In this document: positions 1-23,830 of the stretch, one piece after another | Numbering within the stretch: the stretch's first letter is position 1 | Layout of the letters: each line of letters opens with the position of its first letter | Origin: Cheilinus undulatus | Taxonomy: Eukaryota; Chordata; Actinopteri; Labriformes; Labridae | DNA: 64,000 bases | Direction: 5' to 3' | Assembly (NCBI RefSeq): GCF_018320785.1 | Contig: NC_054867.1 | Coordinates: 28,647,855 to 28,711,854, forward strand | The notes under the pieces: generated by a model | What the model was told of the DNA's origin: nothing | The model's input: only the letters and a program-made list of their open reading frames with translations | Database searches by the model: none | Made by a program: the position numbers and the translations under genes

Positions 1-96
1 GTGAAGATGAATAAAAATATGCTTTGTAGCGCTGTGACTTTTTTTTGTCTAAAAAAGCACAAACTGCAGTGCTGACTTTACCCCACACATTGACAG

Positions 97-102
97 TTTA
101 TT
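97..102 (-). promoter_or_regulatory. pfkfb4: candidate poly(A) signal of pfkfb4
   Basis: AATAAA on the minus strand, about 970 nt downstream of the pfkfb4 stop. Bases 1-1066 show no other gene and would be 3' UTR up to this signal, then flank. The choice of signal is inference; no transcript data were available. Confidence 0.4.
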
Positions 103-1066
103 GAGATGTTGACAGCTCTGTGGGTCAAAGTATAGTTACATACAATAAAAAATGTAAAATGTCACAGAAATGGAAAGTTTTCAGAAAAAAATAGCATAGC
201 ACAGCATATATTACATGCTGATTTGAACAGATTCACATCACACACACATGCGGATACAGTTTTCACAGTGCAGTTAAACTCAAACAGGCTCTAATTTGAG
301 GAATTAATCAAGGATCAAATGCTGCCTTTGTAAGACACAAACATACAATTTCAGATTTAATTTGATTCTTAAAAACATCTTAAAACCACCTAGTCCTTTC
401 CAAATAATATACATATTTTTGGTTGTACCATGATTGTTGGAAAAACCCCATCCTATGAGTTCTGATTGCCAGACATTAATACAAAACATTTAAGAGAAAA
501 TCTCTGCTTACATTTAAAATGCTGCTGTTTTCAGATGAACATTTATCTTCACTTACCTAGAGATTGACCACATCCAAAGTAGAAAAAAAATCCATATTCC
601 TGTCCATCTTAAAAATGTACACTTGAGGATTTAAGGACTTTGATCACAAGCAAATACACACAGCCTTCTCACAGTTAATATGGGGATTATGAGTCTTGTT
701 TTTTATAAAATAACATCTTCATGAGTCACATGGAAGTATACACAGTACACAATGTTTTTTTTTTTTTTACAGTAATAACTATGATCATGGAGAAACCTGC
801 CAAATGCTGAGGGAGAATTATGATTCTAACAGTAGACATAAAAAAATATTGGCATGTTCCTTTAGTTTTCCCCACTGGGACTCGAGCTACAGAAGCAGTT
901 CCTTTTAGATCACAACATTTATAAAAATGGAAACATTTAGTCAAAGTGCTTTACAGTAAGACTGGGAAAATTAAAACTCAATTCTCTGGACCAGTGAATT
1001 GAACAGCACCGTTTTCCCATAATGCTGTTTGACAGAGGAGGTCTCAGCTGGAAAAGGAAGTGCAGA

Positions 1067-12447
<11,381 letters not shown>

Positions 12448-13500
12448 ATTGGATCTTTGATCATTGGTGTTGTTCTCCTAGACTGAGAGTGAGGCGGTGG
12501 GCTCTATCCTTAACAGTCTGATTCTGCAGGGGGGATGGATGCCTCATATCAGCTGAGGAACAGCAGTTTCTTATTACCGTAACAGCTGGAGACGACGCGC
12601 ATCGCAAAGCGCGAGAGGAAAACAAGGATGCGGGAACAGGATGTGACTTTGCTTACCCAGCATTTGAGCCGTGTTATTTCACCTCACTTAGCATTTCTAA
12701 CTATTCACCACGACCCAGTTACAATGTTGGACACACTGTTATATATTTTTAATTAATTAACTCACAGTTCACTCTCTATCAGTGTTATGACCAGGGTAGC
12801 ATCTGTGTCAGCAAAAGAAAGACCCGGAGCACAAAGAATCCAACTCAAGGTACTACTTATTAGCTGAACAAGAGCTTAAAAGAACACAAACTTGGTTAGA
12901 AAATCTGCAAATAGAACAGAAAAACATCACAAGGCTGTGAATAAAGGGAACCTCACTTTTGCAAAACCATACATAAACAAAATACACCCTTATAAACAGA
13001 AAGAAACGGGTGTGGAAATGTAAAGCTTTTGTCGTCTTCATATTGCACAGCTAACGTTATTCATGAGAATTTTCCCTTCGTCTTAAAAGAATCAAAACAT
13101 TTCCTAGAAACTGTCTCACTCACATTTCCAGACCTTATGCCAGCAATAAACACCTTCTAAGAAAAACACCTTTCTGAATGCTACCGTAATTACTTGACGA
13201 CGGAGCACCGAGAATAGAGGAAAAGCAGATGTTGGGAGGAAAAACAAGGGTTCACATGCAGCACACATGGGCAGTGAATGCAGCTCTGAGCTGAGCCAAT
13301 CAGAGAAGAGATGAGAGGGACAGCAGCCAATGGGAAAGGCGGGCCTTTGAAACGGAGGGCGTGCTGACTGCTGCGAACTCGGATAAACATCATCACGAAG
13401 AACATTTTAGCCCCATGGTATGGATATACACGACCCAGCCATGGGCCCCACGAGTTCATCACACAGTCAGTGAATGGTAGAAGTCAGCAAGAACTGCACA
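12448..13500 (-). promoter_or_regulatory. pfkfb4: pfkfb4 upstream region with CpG and CCAAT blocks
   Basis: Just upstream of the canonical start there is a CpG cluster near 12590-12620 (GACGACGCGC). Farther upstream, at 13290-13345, two CCAAT boxes (AGCCAATCAGAG and AGCCAATGGGAA) and a GGCGGGCC GC box lie within 60 bp, a typical NF-Y/Sp1 arrangement. Either could mark a transcription start. No TATA box was obvious. Confidence 0.4.
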
Positions 13501-15560
13501 AACAGAAACTGAAGGATATCCTGCATGTAATGATTTCATTTTAACAACAAAAGCTCTCAGAGAGCTGATATTGGACCCACAATTATTATTATGTTTCTAT
13601 GGACAAAGCCAGCCACAATAGGAAACTGTTAGAGTTACCGTATATACACCGTCAAAAAATGCACAATTACTTTGAATTTTGTAAACAAGATAATGCTGCT
13701 GTTTTTTCAAGCACAGGAGCATAGTTTAAAGCCTAAAACGTTTTTTTTTGTTTCTGTACTCTAGCAAAGTGATTAACTGAATTGTATTAAATTCTGAGTT
13801 TTATGCAGGCTATTTTTATTTAAACATATGTCTCGACATAACCCGCGGTTTCATCAAATTATTTAGACATAAGGTTTAGATGCAGCACACAATTAACTTC
13901 AAACCTGTGTTTGTCTTGTAGCAGTGTAAAAGCAAAACTATGTTTACATTTTTAAAGGATAAGTAATAAATATAAGCTACTGAGAAAATGCTGACTACAA
14001 CAGTGTGTGGTGAAGCAGCATTGCACAAACACTCAGCAACTTTCAGTTTGTCAATGATTCATGTTTCACTTCAAGTAATGAATGAGTCCTGTTATATTTA
14101 CGGTTCATGTGAGTTTACAGTGGGTTGTTATGATCAGGCAGCCTGCAGTGTGGAGTTTAATTTCTGAGAGGTATTGTAGTACCAAGGTCATAACACCAGG
14201 CGGCGCTGTGTACTCACTTTAAATGGCCACAAGTTTGAAATTCACTGAAGTAGGACGTTTCCTATTGACAGGTATGTTAACATACAACGTCTTTACTGTG
14301 GCAGTGGACACACTACGAGGTCAGCGACCGGGCATCACTGTCAGCATGTCAACAGGACTAATCCCATCAGTAAGACACCAGACTTCACAACTTCTAACAA
14401 TAATCCCTGCTAATCTGTCCTGACTGCATGTCAACAGGTACAAGAACTTTCAAAACGATACTGATTTAAATATTCCATAACAATGAAACATTCAGTGTTA
14501 TTGGTTACACCTTCCTATCTAGGCCTGTTTAAATATGTTAGAGAAATCCTTTGGATGAAAACAAAAGATGACTAAAAACAGCTTTCATCTCATTTCCTCT
14601 TATCTTATCTGGACGGTTTTCCTCATAAATATTTTCTCCTTTGAAAGCATTTTTAAATCAGCTTGTTTCACGCACATTAGTCATTTTATTGCCCACTTTG
14701 TAGTCACTAAAGACACAGCATTAGTTTGGTTTACAAGCCAAGTCTGATACAACTTTGAACCTCTGTTTTAACCTCTTTTCACAGCCTGCTAATAGGTTAC
14801 AGCTGACGACCTATGCCTACTCATATTCTCATTTATTCATTTAGAGACATTGGAAACTAATTAAAAAAAAAAAGATTACAATTCCTCTTTAGGTGACCAG
14901 TTGCAGTGATTTAGATGTTATTCTCAGCATGTTTATTTAGTACAGATCCCTTTTTCATTTGTTTTTTCCAAATGTTTTGACTTATTTCCAGAAATAGTGG
15001 CTCAACTTCCCAAAACGTTAAACCCAAACTAATAAAGTTAACTACTTGAAACTCCCCAAATGTCTCAAAAAATTAAACACAGCACTCAAAACTATGTCCT
15101 TTTTTCGAAAAAAGTGATTTCTCCCATCAAAGCAAAACACAATACAGTTATATGCTTCAAATGGCTTCATGAGGCCATGTTACATCTTCAAATGAACACA
15201 GGGTTGTGGAAAGAAGTTTAATTTTTCTCCTTTTGGTAATGTTCAGGGTTTTGTCCTGAAATAGAATTTGCATTACTATATACAATAAATAAAACTAAAC
15301 TATAAACTAAAACTATATGAATTCATGCAACACAAATGTTCATTTTATGTACTCAGTGCAAAGATACAAAAGTGAAAAAAAAAGAAATACTTATTTACAG
15401 CGATACAGGCTACTGTGAAGCAGCCAAAATTCAACAGGACTTTCTCCTGTCATGGACAAGTTACACTGATTACAATGTCCATATACTCTAAGCTGCATTT
15501 CAATGTAAATATTGGCTTGTTGTCACCTTCCTCTTTCTCATCTTTTGTAGTCTCCTCTTA
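13500..15560. other. gene-free AT-rich spacer
   Basis: No conserved protein, splice-flanked exon or clear transposon was recognised apart from the CTCF-like motif. Short open frames look like chance. Confidence 0.6.
14193..14206 (+). promoter_or_regulatory. CTCF-like motif
   Basis: ACACCAGGCGGCGC matches the CTCF core (CCASYAGRKGGCRS) at about 12 of 14 positions, reading on the plus strand. It sits in the gene-free stretch upstream of pfkfb4. Confidence 0.35.
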
Positions 15561-15569
15561 AGGAGGAGG

Positions 15570-16143
15570 CCTCCAAGAAACCCCCTCTAACTCTCACTCA
15601 GCCTCTTCCTTTTTTCTGCTTGATGGGTTCTTCCATCTGAATTTGGAGAACACTGTGCTGATTGCTGACCCGATAGAGTAACATCTATTGGTGGAGGCAG
15701 AGTGATGGTGTGGGGCAGCATCTCCCTCACTGGAAAAACAAGTCTTGTCATCACTGGAGGCAATCTCAATGCAGAGAGATATCCAGATGAGATTCTGCAA
15801 CCAGTGACAATCCCATATCTCCCCAGTCTGAAACTCTATCCTCCAAGATGACAACACCCACCCCCACAGAGCGGGGTTTATCAGAGACAACCTACAGAGT
15901 TTGGGAGTGGAGAGGATGGAATGGCCTGCCAGCAGTCCTGACCTCAACCCCACTGATCACTTGTGGGTTCAGCTTGGGCGTGATGTTTGTATCAGAGTGA
16001 CCAACACAACCACGTTGGCTGACTTACAACAAATGCTGGTTGAATGTGATGCCACCTCACAGCAGTGTGTGACCAGGCTGGTGACCAGCATGAGGAGGAG
16101 GTGCCAGGCTGTTGTGGCTGTGTATGGTTCCCCACACTACTGA
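15570..16143 (+). pseudogene. Tc1/mariner transposase relic, C-terminal part
   Basis: Plus-strand frames read GGSVMVWGSISLTGK near 15690-15740 and then, in another frame from 15901, WPASSPDLNPTDHLW. This is the order of the second half of Tc1-type DD34E transposases. The two parts lie in different frames with stops between, and the usual NPIE acid is Asp here (NPTD), so the copy is dead. The N-terminal helix-turn-helix half was not seen. The last 75 codons remain open to a stop at 16141-16143. Confidence 0.8.
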
Positions 16144-19100
16144 GGCTCCTGTCTGTTAAATGAGTAAGTTGTTAAATTGCTAATTTGTGTTGTTTCTTCA
16201 GACTTCAATCCTCTGGTCCAGTAAACACCAAACAAGATTCAATGGCAGAATAAGCTGTTAAGCATTGGCAGAGAACCCACATACTCAGCTCTGCTGCTCA
16301 TCCCACAAATGCATGTTCCTTACAAATGTGGCATCATTTAAAAGGAAAATAAACAGGCTTTCTAATGGTGTAAGATTTATTGCCAAGAAGCATTGTTACA
16401 ACAAAGAAGTATTTCCTTACTTTTTGTGCTAAGTTTAGTTTAGTAATGATTAGATGCTGCAGTTATGTTTTTAATAGACTTGACAATATTTTGCAATAAG
16501 AAATAAAACGACACATGATGTAAAATCTATAGTTAAATCATTATTTAAAGCACAAAAAAATGATGTTAAGAAGAATTAAAAACTTCAAAATTCTCTGTTT
16601 CTCTCTAACTACTTAACCTTACAGAATAACTCACAAAATACATGTTACTGAGATCAGTAGTGACATGGGGAGAGTGTGTTTAGTGCCCTGTACTTTTGAC
16701 ATCAAAATATCAATATATGGCAACTGGGATTCAATGACTGTGTCACACTAATCGAGACAAAGTATATTTAAATACTGATATTCTTCCCCATCCCAACTTG
16801 TGATTGATATTTCCCTTGTCCCCAAGTTTACTGCAACAACAGCCTCCTATATTAAGAAGGCTTTTTACAGGATTTATGAACCAGACTGAAAAGATTTGGA
16901 TTTCCACATAGCTGTTGGCTTAAGGCTTTGTTTACAGTCTCTGTTAAAACTCCACCCACAGGTGTTAGACAGACCTGGCTGAGGTCGAGACCTTGTGTGG
17001 GCCAGTCCAGTTCATCCATAACAAACTTGCACCCACATTAAAATGCAACCAAATATTAGAGATCGAAACCAACTTATCACCACTCTCCTCATACTTTCTT
17101 ATGAGAAACACAACCGGCCTGCTCTGTAGCCAGTGTTTGCTTTGGCTGTTTCTGGCTGCTGAAACATACCAGACTCTGTGGACAAACTCCAATACCTCTG
17201 TTAGAACAAGCTCCTTCTAAGGTAAAGAAAAATCATTCTTCAGATTATTATACATGAATGAAAACACAATATGATATTCAATGTTTTCCACGCCTCTGTG
17301 TTACTAACTTAACACAAAACCTTTACATGTCATTACTGTAAAAGACAGCTGTTCACAATTTACAATAAAACCCACAGAGAAATCAGCAGAGCAAGTACAG
17401 ATCAAGCTTTCTTTTATGTTTCATACCATAGGATGACAGCAGAGAACCTGAAGAAGCAAGATTAGACAAAAATGTTGCTACTTTTGAAAGCATAAATGTC
17501 ACAAAACAACAGTCCTGCATTTAAATGCCCACAGACGCCAAACATCTGCTAGATGAGGGACCGCGCAGGCGTACAAGTACTGAATAGACACTACACACAC
17601 GTAGGCTCCAGCTCTGCCTGAAGCCTATAATGAGATTCTGAGTGAGCGGGTGAACTTTCCCCCAGATAGAGAGCAGACACAGAGAGGGAGGGAGGGAGAG
17701 AGCTGCAGCAGCGAGAGATTCAGTGAACAAGGATGAGATCGAGTGATGTATTCAGAGGCAGGATCTGACGGAGATAAAACAGAAATAAAAGGATTATAGA
17801 GTAAAGTAGGAAGGTGGGGAAAATGGGGGGCAAGAGAAGGAAGGCAGATTTACTGCAGCTGTTAGCTAAAGGAGTAACCTCTTATCGCATGCAGATAAAT
17901 ATCCTGCATGACATACGGACACAGTAGAAGGGTGCATATAAGGATATAATCTGTGCTGAGTCGACTGCACACGCTGAAGCACATCTCTCTGCAGTTGCAC
18001 ATAAGAGTTGCATGTGCAGCCCCGAGACAAAGATAGGCCAATGCTCTTACAACCAGTGCCTTAACATCTTAGCTTCCAACTGCACACCAATGGCTATAAC
18101 TCAAAGAAGCTGTTTATTTCATAAAATAAATACACAAGCCTCTACTATTACGCAATTGTGTCACTTTGTATCATGTTTTTCCTGTTCTTCTGCATGGCTC
18201 CACCTCTGTGTGTTGGCAGACAGTCAGCAGAGCACATATCCCCCTCAGCAGCAGCAGCAGCACAGCCTGAGCTCTGTTCAAATAACTCATATCTGCCACA
18301 CCATCTCAGCTGCACACCTTTAAACAACAGTGGCTGTGTTTTTACATTTCATGGAGGTGATGGGATTCAACGTCTGCCAGAGACTTTGTTTGAGCCAGGC
18401 CTTTCTGCAAACACCATGCCAGCAAGACAGCATGTTCAGCAGACCCTCTGGGCAGCATGGCAAACAGAATTACATAATAGCATGTCCTTATAACAAATGA
18501 GTCACTGGATTATGTAGGTGAAAGTATTAAAAGCACTGTTCCAGATGCCTTTCATATGCATGCAACCCTTTAATACTAGGGGAAGTATTCATATAGGAAC
18601 CAAAAACACAGATCAAACACAACAGACTGGTTTTAAAGCATGCAAAAGTAAACATTATTAAGTTAGCTGACTGTGATGTTGGTGTAACATTCAAGTTAGA
18701 CAAGGGTTTTTGGAACAAAACAACATTTAACTCTGTCCTCCATCTGACCTATCCACAGCGAACAGCAGAATTTACTGTAGGTATCTGCAATGATATTACT
18801 TCTACAAGTAAAACTATTTTTAGTGCAACAATTCAACCATGCAGCAAGTAAAAAAAATGTCTTAAGTGGCTCAGAAACTAGTAAATTCATTATAAATCAT
18901 AACATTGCTATAGGACTATAGGCACTACTCTGCTAGAGCAATAGGAACTCAGCACCTGTAATTTCCAGTGCAAAGAACTAGCAGTTAAATATCAATGACT
19001 AACTGAAAATTTTTAACAAATAAATCAAATAAACTCTTTAAATACAAGTAAATTTGGGAGTGGGTTTCATACTAAGTGGTGTAATGTTTTCAAACCACAA

Positions 19101-19515
19101 TGAAACAGTCATCCAGTGTTTACATCCTGCAAACTGTCAGCCCACCAGCTAGCTTACAGGCTAGCTAAGCAGCAGCTGCAGCCAGGCTAAGCAGCAGATA
19201 AGACGGGGTGTAATGTTTTCTACCAAGGCACCATTTGCATTAGCAAGAGGCAAACATTTTTTCCACTTTATACAGTATAAAAATCCAGTCTTCCCCTTGT
19301 TTCAGGGCTGTGTGCCGCGGTCCGTCCCACCTCGGTATGCATGTAATGCTCCCGTGAAGTCTGAAACGTGCCTACGTGACACAGACTTGTTTACTTCATC
19401 CTCTCGCTAGCACAGCTGCTCTGTAGCCCTCACTGCTGCATACTGTCACCTCACTAAACAGTGTCCAAACATTAATAAAAGAAAGGTGGGATTTAAGAGA
19501 GAGTTGGCGCCTCAC
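16144..19515. other. spacer, no gene recognised
   Basis: Holds a purine-rich, CpG-containing patch at about 17530-17730 (GGGAGGGAGGGAG and CTACGTGTG on the minus strand), which looks like untranslated-exon or promoter sequence but has no supportable coding exon. A short CAG run lies at 18247-18265, and AGCTAGC-rich sequence at 19145-19200. No conserved protein was seen. Confidence 0.55.
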
Positions 19516-19558
19516 CTGCCCTGTCCTGCGGGTGTCTCGGGCGGCAGGAGCCCCTCAT
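19516..19558 (-). CDS. pfkfb4: candidate alternative first coding exon of pfkfb4
   Basis: On the minus strand an ATG in strong context (GGACCATGAGG) opens MRGSCRPRHPQDRA and ends GCAG followed by a good donor GTGAGG. It leaves one base (G), the same phase as the canonical exon 1. Splicing to the exon at 10405 would restore the same Val-Cys-Met-Thr-Asn junction. The exon lies in a CpG-rich patch about 7 kb upstream of the canonical start. Other PFKFB genes are known to use alternative first exons. No other minus-strand gene with a matching downstream exon is visible between here and pfkfb4. The call is inference; it could be the first exon of an unrelated transcript. Confidence 0.4.
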
Positions 19559-19720
19559 GGTCCCGGTTTAAAGCCTCTTCGTCCCCGTTCTGTGAAGAGG
19601 AGTGAGTCCCTTCAGCCGCTCAGGCTACAATGAATGAAGCGAGCGAGCGTTGAGAGGCGCGCACATTATCACGTCCACACGCACGTGCACAAACGCACTT
19701 GGTATTGTTTGTTTCTATCT
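19559..19720 (-). promoter_or_regulatory. CpG-rich promoter-like region with clustered HRE cores
   Basis: CpG-dense against an AT-rich background. Minus-strand RCGTG cores (HIF binding core) fall at plus positions 19670-19674, 19678-19682 and 19682-19686, the last within palindromic GCACGTGC. It lies directly upstream of the candidate exon at 19516-19558. PFKFB4 is a known hypoxia-induced gene in mammals, which fits but does not prove the link. Confidence 0.45.
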
Positions 19721-20429
19721 TTGATTTCACTGTCCCCCTTTTGCAGAGATGTTTGGGCTGTTTACCGTTTGAATTGTTATGCGCAATACTAGGACCAGGA
19801 AGTGCGAGTCACTAATGCCCCTGCACCTTTCTTTTCAGCCAGTTAGTTTAGCTCAGTTTAGTTTTTGCATGATTTGTAGGTCCAGTAAGTGGTGCACTCA
19901 CATAATTTACACATATTTGTATGTTTTATTAACTTGACATAAATAAGTTTTTTTTTATTACAAATATTTCTTCAAAAAAAAAAAAAAAAAGTAAACAAAT
20001 TACACACATAAAATCTGAGTTTGGCTGTTGGCCAGCCCACAGAAATAAAAATCCTTTGAAAAGGTTGAACATCTTTACAGATTTACAGTAAAGGTCTTTC
20101 TGAGCATAGGATATCACACATACTGGCTGCCAGTGTTTATATGATTATTTCAGTGTAGCTAGTCCAAGCCCAGACAGTCTGGTGCAAGATGTACATCTAC
20201 AGCCACTCTCGCAGACTGTTCAGCTCGAATGCCATATATATTATATATATTTCCAGTTATATATTTTTCTTTCTTAATTCAAGTTTATTCATAAACAAAG
20301 TCTGGCAGTTAATTTCAAATAAACACATCGCAAGCATTGCAGACTAAGAAACATTTAATAAATAAAACAGAGAACAAGATCAGAGGTTTTATCCAGGATT
20401 AAATTATGGATAGAAGTAGTTACATAAAC

Positions 20430-20570
20430 TATGGCTTGCTTTAGCTTTGTTAGCTTTAGCTAGCTACACAATTAGCATAATTACATAAGCCAATGTAGCT
20501 AAGTTAGCTTTAGCTAGCGAGCTTTAGCAAACATAGCCAAAGCTAAAGTAGCTACGTAGATATCCACCCT
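20430..20570. repeat. AGCTA-rich degenerate satellite
   Basis: Repeated TAGCTTTAGCTAGC-type words in both orientations. A second, longer tract of the same words lies at 42780-43160. No coding content. Confidence 0.6.
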
Positions 20571-20854
20571 ATAACACTAACCATCTCAACCGTAATAAAA
20601 CATAAAACAAGACTCTATCAGTCACTGGATGGCAAAAGAGCTGAAGTCACAGTTATTGATGCATTGCTAATAAAAAAAGAAATACATTGTTTCAGACCAG
20701 ACAGCCAACCAGATTAAGTCTGGAATTAACGTTACCCAAGCTAGCACCAGCCATTAGTTCAACTAACCAGCCGAGGACAGCACACAGGGCAGACTTGATA
20801 AGTAATGCAGTAGACAACAAAGTTGTAAGGTCACGATGGCTTGTCCCTTGTGGA

Positions 20855-20889
20855 ACGTGGGCCACCCAAAAAATCTGGGAAACACTGAG
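20855..20889 (-). mobile_element. hAT-like terminal fragment
   Basis: On the minus strand this reads CAGTGTTTCCCAGATTTTTT followed by GGGTGGCCCACG, resembling hAT terminal repeats (CAGTGTTTCCCA). No partner terminus or transposase was found with confidence. Confidence 0.4.
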
Positions 20890-21567
20890 TTAGTGTGTTT
20901 TCATGTAGTTCAAGCTTTTTTCCTATAAGCACACTGTTTACTGGGCTTACTTAAATGTTTTGTAATCAGGTTTTGTAGGCCAGTCTTTTAACTTTTGGTA
21001 ACCTTACCCTAACCCTAAACAGAAGTTTTATCTGGTTTTATTTCAAATGATTTAGCGTTCTTTTCCACTCTGAAGAAGAGGGTGTTTAAGATGAACGGTC
21101 TGTAAGAGTGGACATCAGAGATGTAAAGTCTGATGAAGAAAGAAGCCACTGCAGTTCCTTGAGTGTCCACTTGAGGCTTGTTTCAGAAGTCCTAGAGGTA
21201 ACAAACACCCAATGTTAAAATGCTGATGCTGAAACATGTTTACAGCCTGGTTCAGTAAATGATTTTGGTCTTAAGAGTTCAGCCACACTCTGGACAGGGA
21301 TTAAACTATTGGTCCCTTTCTGTTAAAGGATATAGTTCTGGATAATCAGGGGTGTGGCTAATATGACTGCATGTGGCACATTGTTCTGTTTGTCAGGAGG
21401 CGGAGTTTCTCTTCTCTATCTGTTTCTAGGCTGATCTAGTTACTTTGAGAGAGTGTTTTTAGTAAGTCATTTTCAAACAGTTGAGATTGGCCTCAAGAGG
21501 CCCCTTTCTATAACCAAATGGCTGATGTCATTCAGCTTCGCTCAATAATTCCTTGATAAGTCCTTGG

Positions 21568-22162
21568 CCCTGTCCACACAGAGACGAATGCAGGAGTATA
21601 CGTAAAAGTATTTTGTCGTATCTGCGCTTCATCCACACGGAAACAGCGTTTTTGGAGGCCGTAAACCCCACCTTTTTGAAACCGGGTCCCAAAGTGAACA
21701 AATCTGTATACGCTTACTGTTTTGTTTCCGTGTGGACAGCCAACCGCATCTTTCTTGAAATGACTACATCACACATAGCGTAGCCCACTTACACCGCATG
21801 TGCAGTGGTACCAAAACAACAGTGGCGGATTACATGGTTGTGTTATTATAGCTTTTACAGCAAAATCTGATACTCCTTTACCACCACTGAGAACAGCATA
21901 CCCCAGATGTTCTTAGAACAACCAGAAGGGCAACTAGGAGAAAGTTTGTGGCAGTTTTCTGTAATCTTCTTCTTCCCCTTTGGTGCATTTCCATGGCAGC
22001 ATTACAGCGCCACTAACAGGCTTGGCATATATACTACAGCGTTTTCAGTCGTTTTAGTGGTATAGTGCTTATGTGGACATTTCCTGAAACGATCCTGTGT
22101 TTACGGAAAATTTTTTCAAAACGAAACGGAAATGTATGGTTTTCGTCTCCATGTGGACAAGG
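21568..22162. mobile_element. MITE with imperfect terminal inverted repeats
   Basis: The left end CCCTGTCCACACAGAGACGA pairs with the right end read in reverse, CCTTGTCCACATGGAGACGA, giving a roughly 595-bp element. Inner copies of the CCGTGTGGAC word occur near 21631 and 21728. There is no transposase. No clear target-site duplication was found, so the superfamily is not assigned. Confidence 0.65.
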
Positions 22163-23581
22163 AGCTAGTCTAGTACTTGAGGTTGTGAGGCCAGCCCAAA
22201 ATGCATTTCTTAAGTCACACTCAAACATCACATTAAATGAAGGGGAAATTCTGTCATGAAACAAGCTTTTATTTTACTTGAACAACAATTAATGGAATGC
22301 AGAGTTTTGTTGTGACTTATGGTTAGCATTTGAGCTCCATATTTTTTTCATTGCTTATATTTAGGATTGATAGGTTTGTAGCTGGCCTAAATGGGCCCCC
22401 AATAGCAGCTAGGCCTCAGAAAGATCACCCCTTTCCTCCTTGGGGCCGCCCTGCTGTAAGGTTTGTAAGTGAGTACTGTGCTCTGAAAAGGACTGATTTG
22501 ATTCAGGTGTTGTTGCAGTAAGCAGAGATGTCTCGTGTTATTAGTGACCTGCTTCTTATTACCAGACATCCCTTTGTCTAGATTAACCCTTGGGTGATGA
22601 TTTGAAACATGAAATCAGTTTTGTATCATCCAAGCTACTTTTCATCCCTCCTTAAATTTTAACTAGTCTGCCCTTTGACTAGCTACAGTTGGCCAAAGTG
22701 GCTTAACTGTTCACATGAAACAGAAAAAAAAGCCATCACTTTGACTTGAACAAAGGAAATCAAACCTTAAGCACTGAAAACCCAAGCTCTGGTTAGTATG
22801 TGTTTCGTGTATATGTGTCAGGTCTTTCATGTATGTATCATATGTACATACATATGTATTGCACTTTGAAAGTTGTCACATATTTGAACTAAATACAAGC
22901 TCCTGCTCACAGAGTGACTCTGCATGCTGTGTTAAAGGCAGGATTAAGGAAAAAGGACAATGGAATGAGGGCTTGGCCAGCTATAGCATGAGGAAAACAC
23001 ACCCATCAAAATAAGTCTCCCTATTGTTATTAGAGGAAATTACAAATGAAAGGAGACACTGTAAGTTGTCAAATGCAAATAACTGTGCACAAGCACAAAA
23101 TGGGAGTAAGATGGCAACTTATTAAAGGAAGTGGTGTGTTGGTCAACCTGAATAAACAAATCTATGATCAACAAAGAAATACTCTCTCAGTTCTGAAGTC
23201 CCTGATGAGATGCCACCTGTTTGAATAAAACATTAAAATGTGATGGGAATTGATTCCCATTTAGTACCCTGATTGGAAAAAAATGTTTCTTTTCTATACT
23301 TCATTCCCTTTATTCTACCTAATTTTAGCTAACTGAAAAGCTTCTATTATGGCAAATCTCTTGAAAGGAAACCCAAGAAACTTTTCAAGACAAAAATTGA
23401 AACAAGCTGTAGTTTAGTTTCAGGACATTGTGTTCCTCTGGGAGACACTGTCCTCCTTTTAGAGGCTCACAATGCTGGAAATAATCCATTTAATTCTGTT
23501 TTTATTTCTGTCTGCTTGATGTGACAGGAGCCACAGGCAAATCATCGCCCTGACAAAAATATTTTGGGTGCAGGTTTGAGA

Positions 23582-23830
23582 TCTAATCTTGTTAAGATTT
23601 TATTACATAAGTTAAATGTTATGCTGATGACACCCTGCTTCACCTATTTGTTTAAAAAAATTGCTAAAACGTGTTCAAAAGTTGTTATTTTCAAAAATGG
23701 AGCAGTACATATTCAGTTTTGAAAGAATGCAATCTGATCTTGTTAAACTATAATAATTCATGTTTACTGTTATGCTGATGATACTATAGTGAAAATTACA
23801 GTACTTAAACAAAACTCCGAAGTCCCAAGA
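23582..23830 (+). pseudogene. tandemly duplicated non-LTR reverse transcriptase scrap
   Basis: Two segments about 148 bp apart share TCTRATCTTGTTAA and TGTTATGCTGATGA. Each encodes Cys-Tyr-Ala-Asp-Asp-Thr, the reverse transcriptase active-site motif of L2/CR1-type LINEs. Only a few dozen codons are recognisable in either. Confidence 0.5.

Noticed and set aside
16965-17220. Possible further Tc1-like fragment (GGGCCAGTCCAGTTCATCC)
   Set aside because: Only one short word resembles the family; no transposase order could be followed.
17521-17735. Possible coding exon in the purine-rich patch
   Set aside because: Open frame lacks conserved protein and the splice context is unconvincing; kept only as a possible untranslated or promoter patch.
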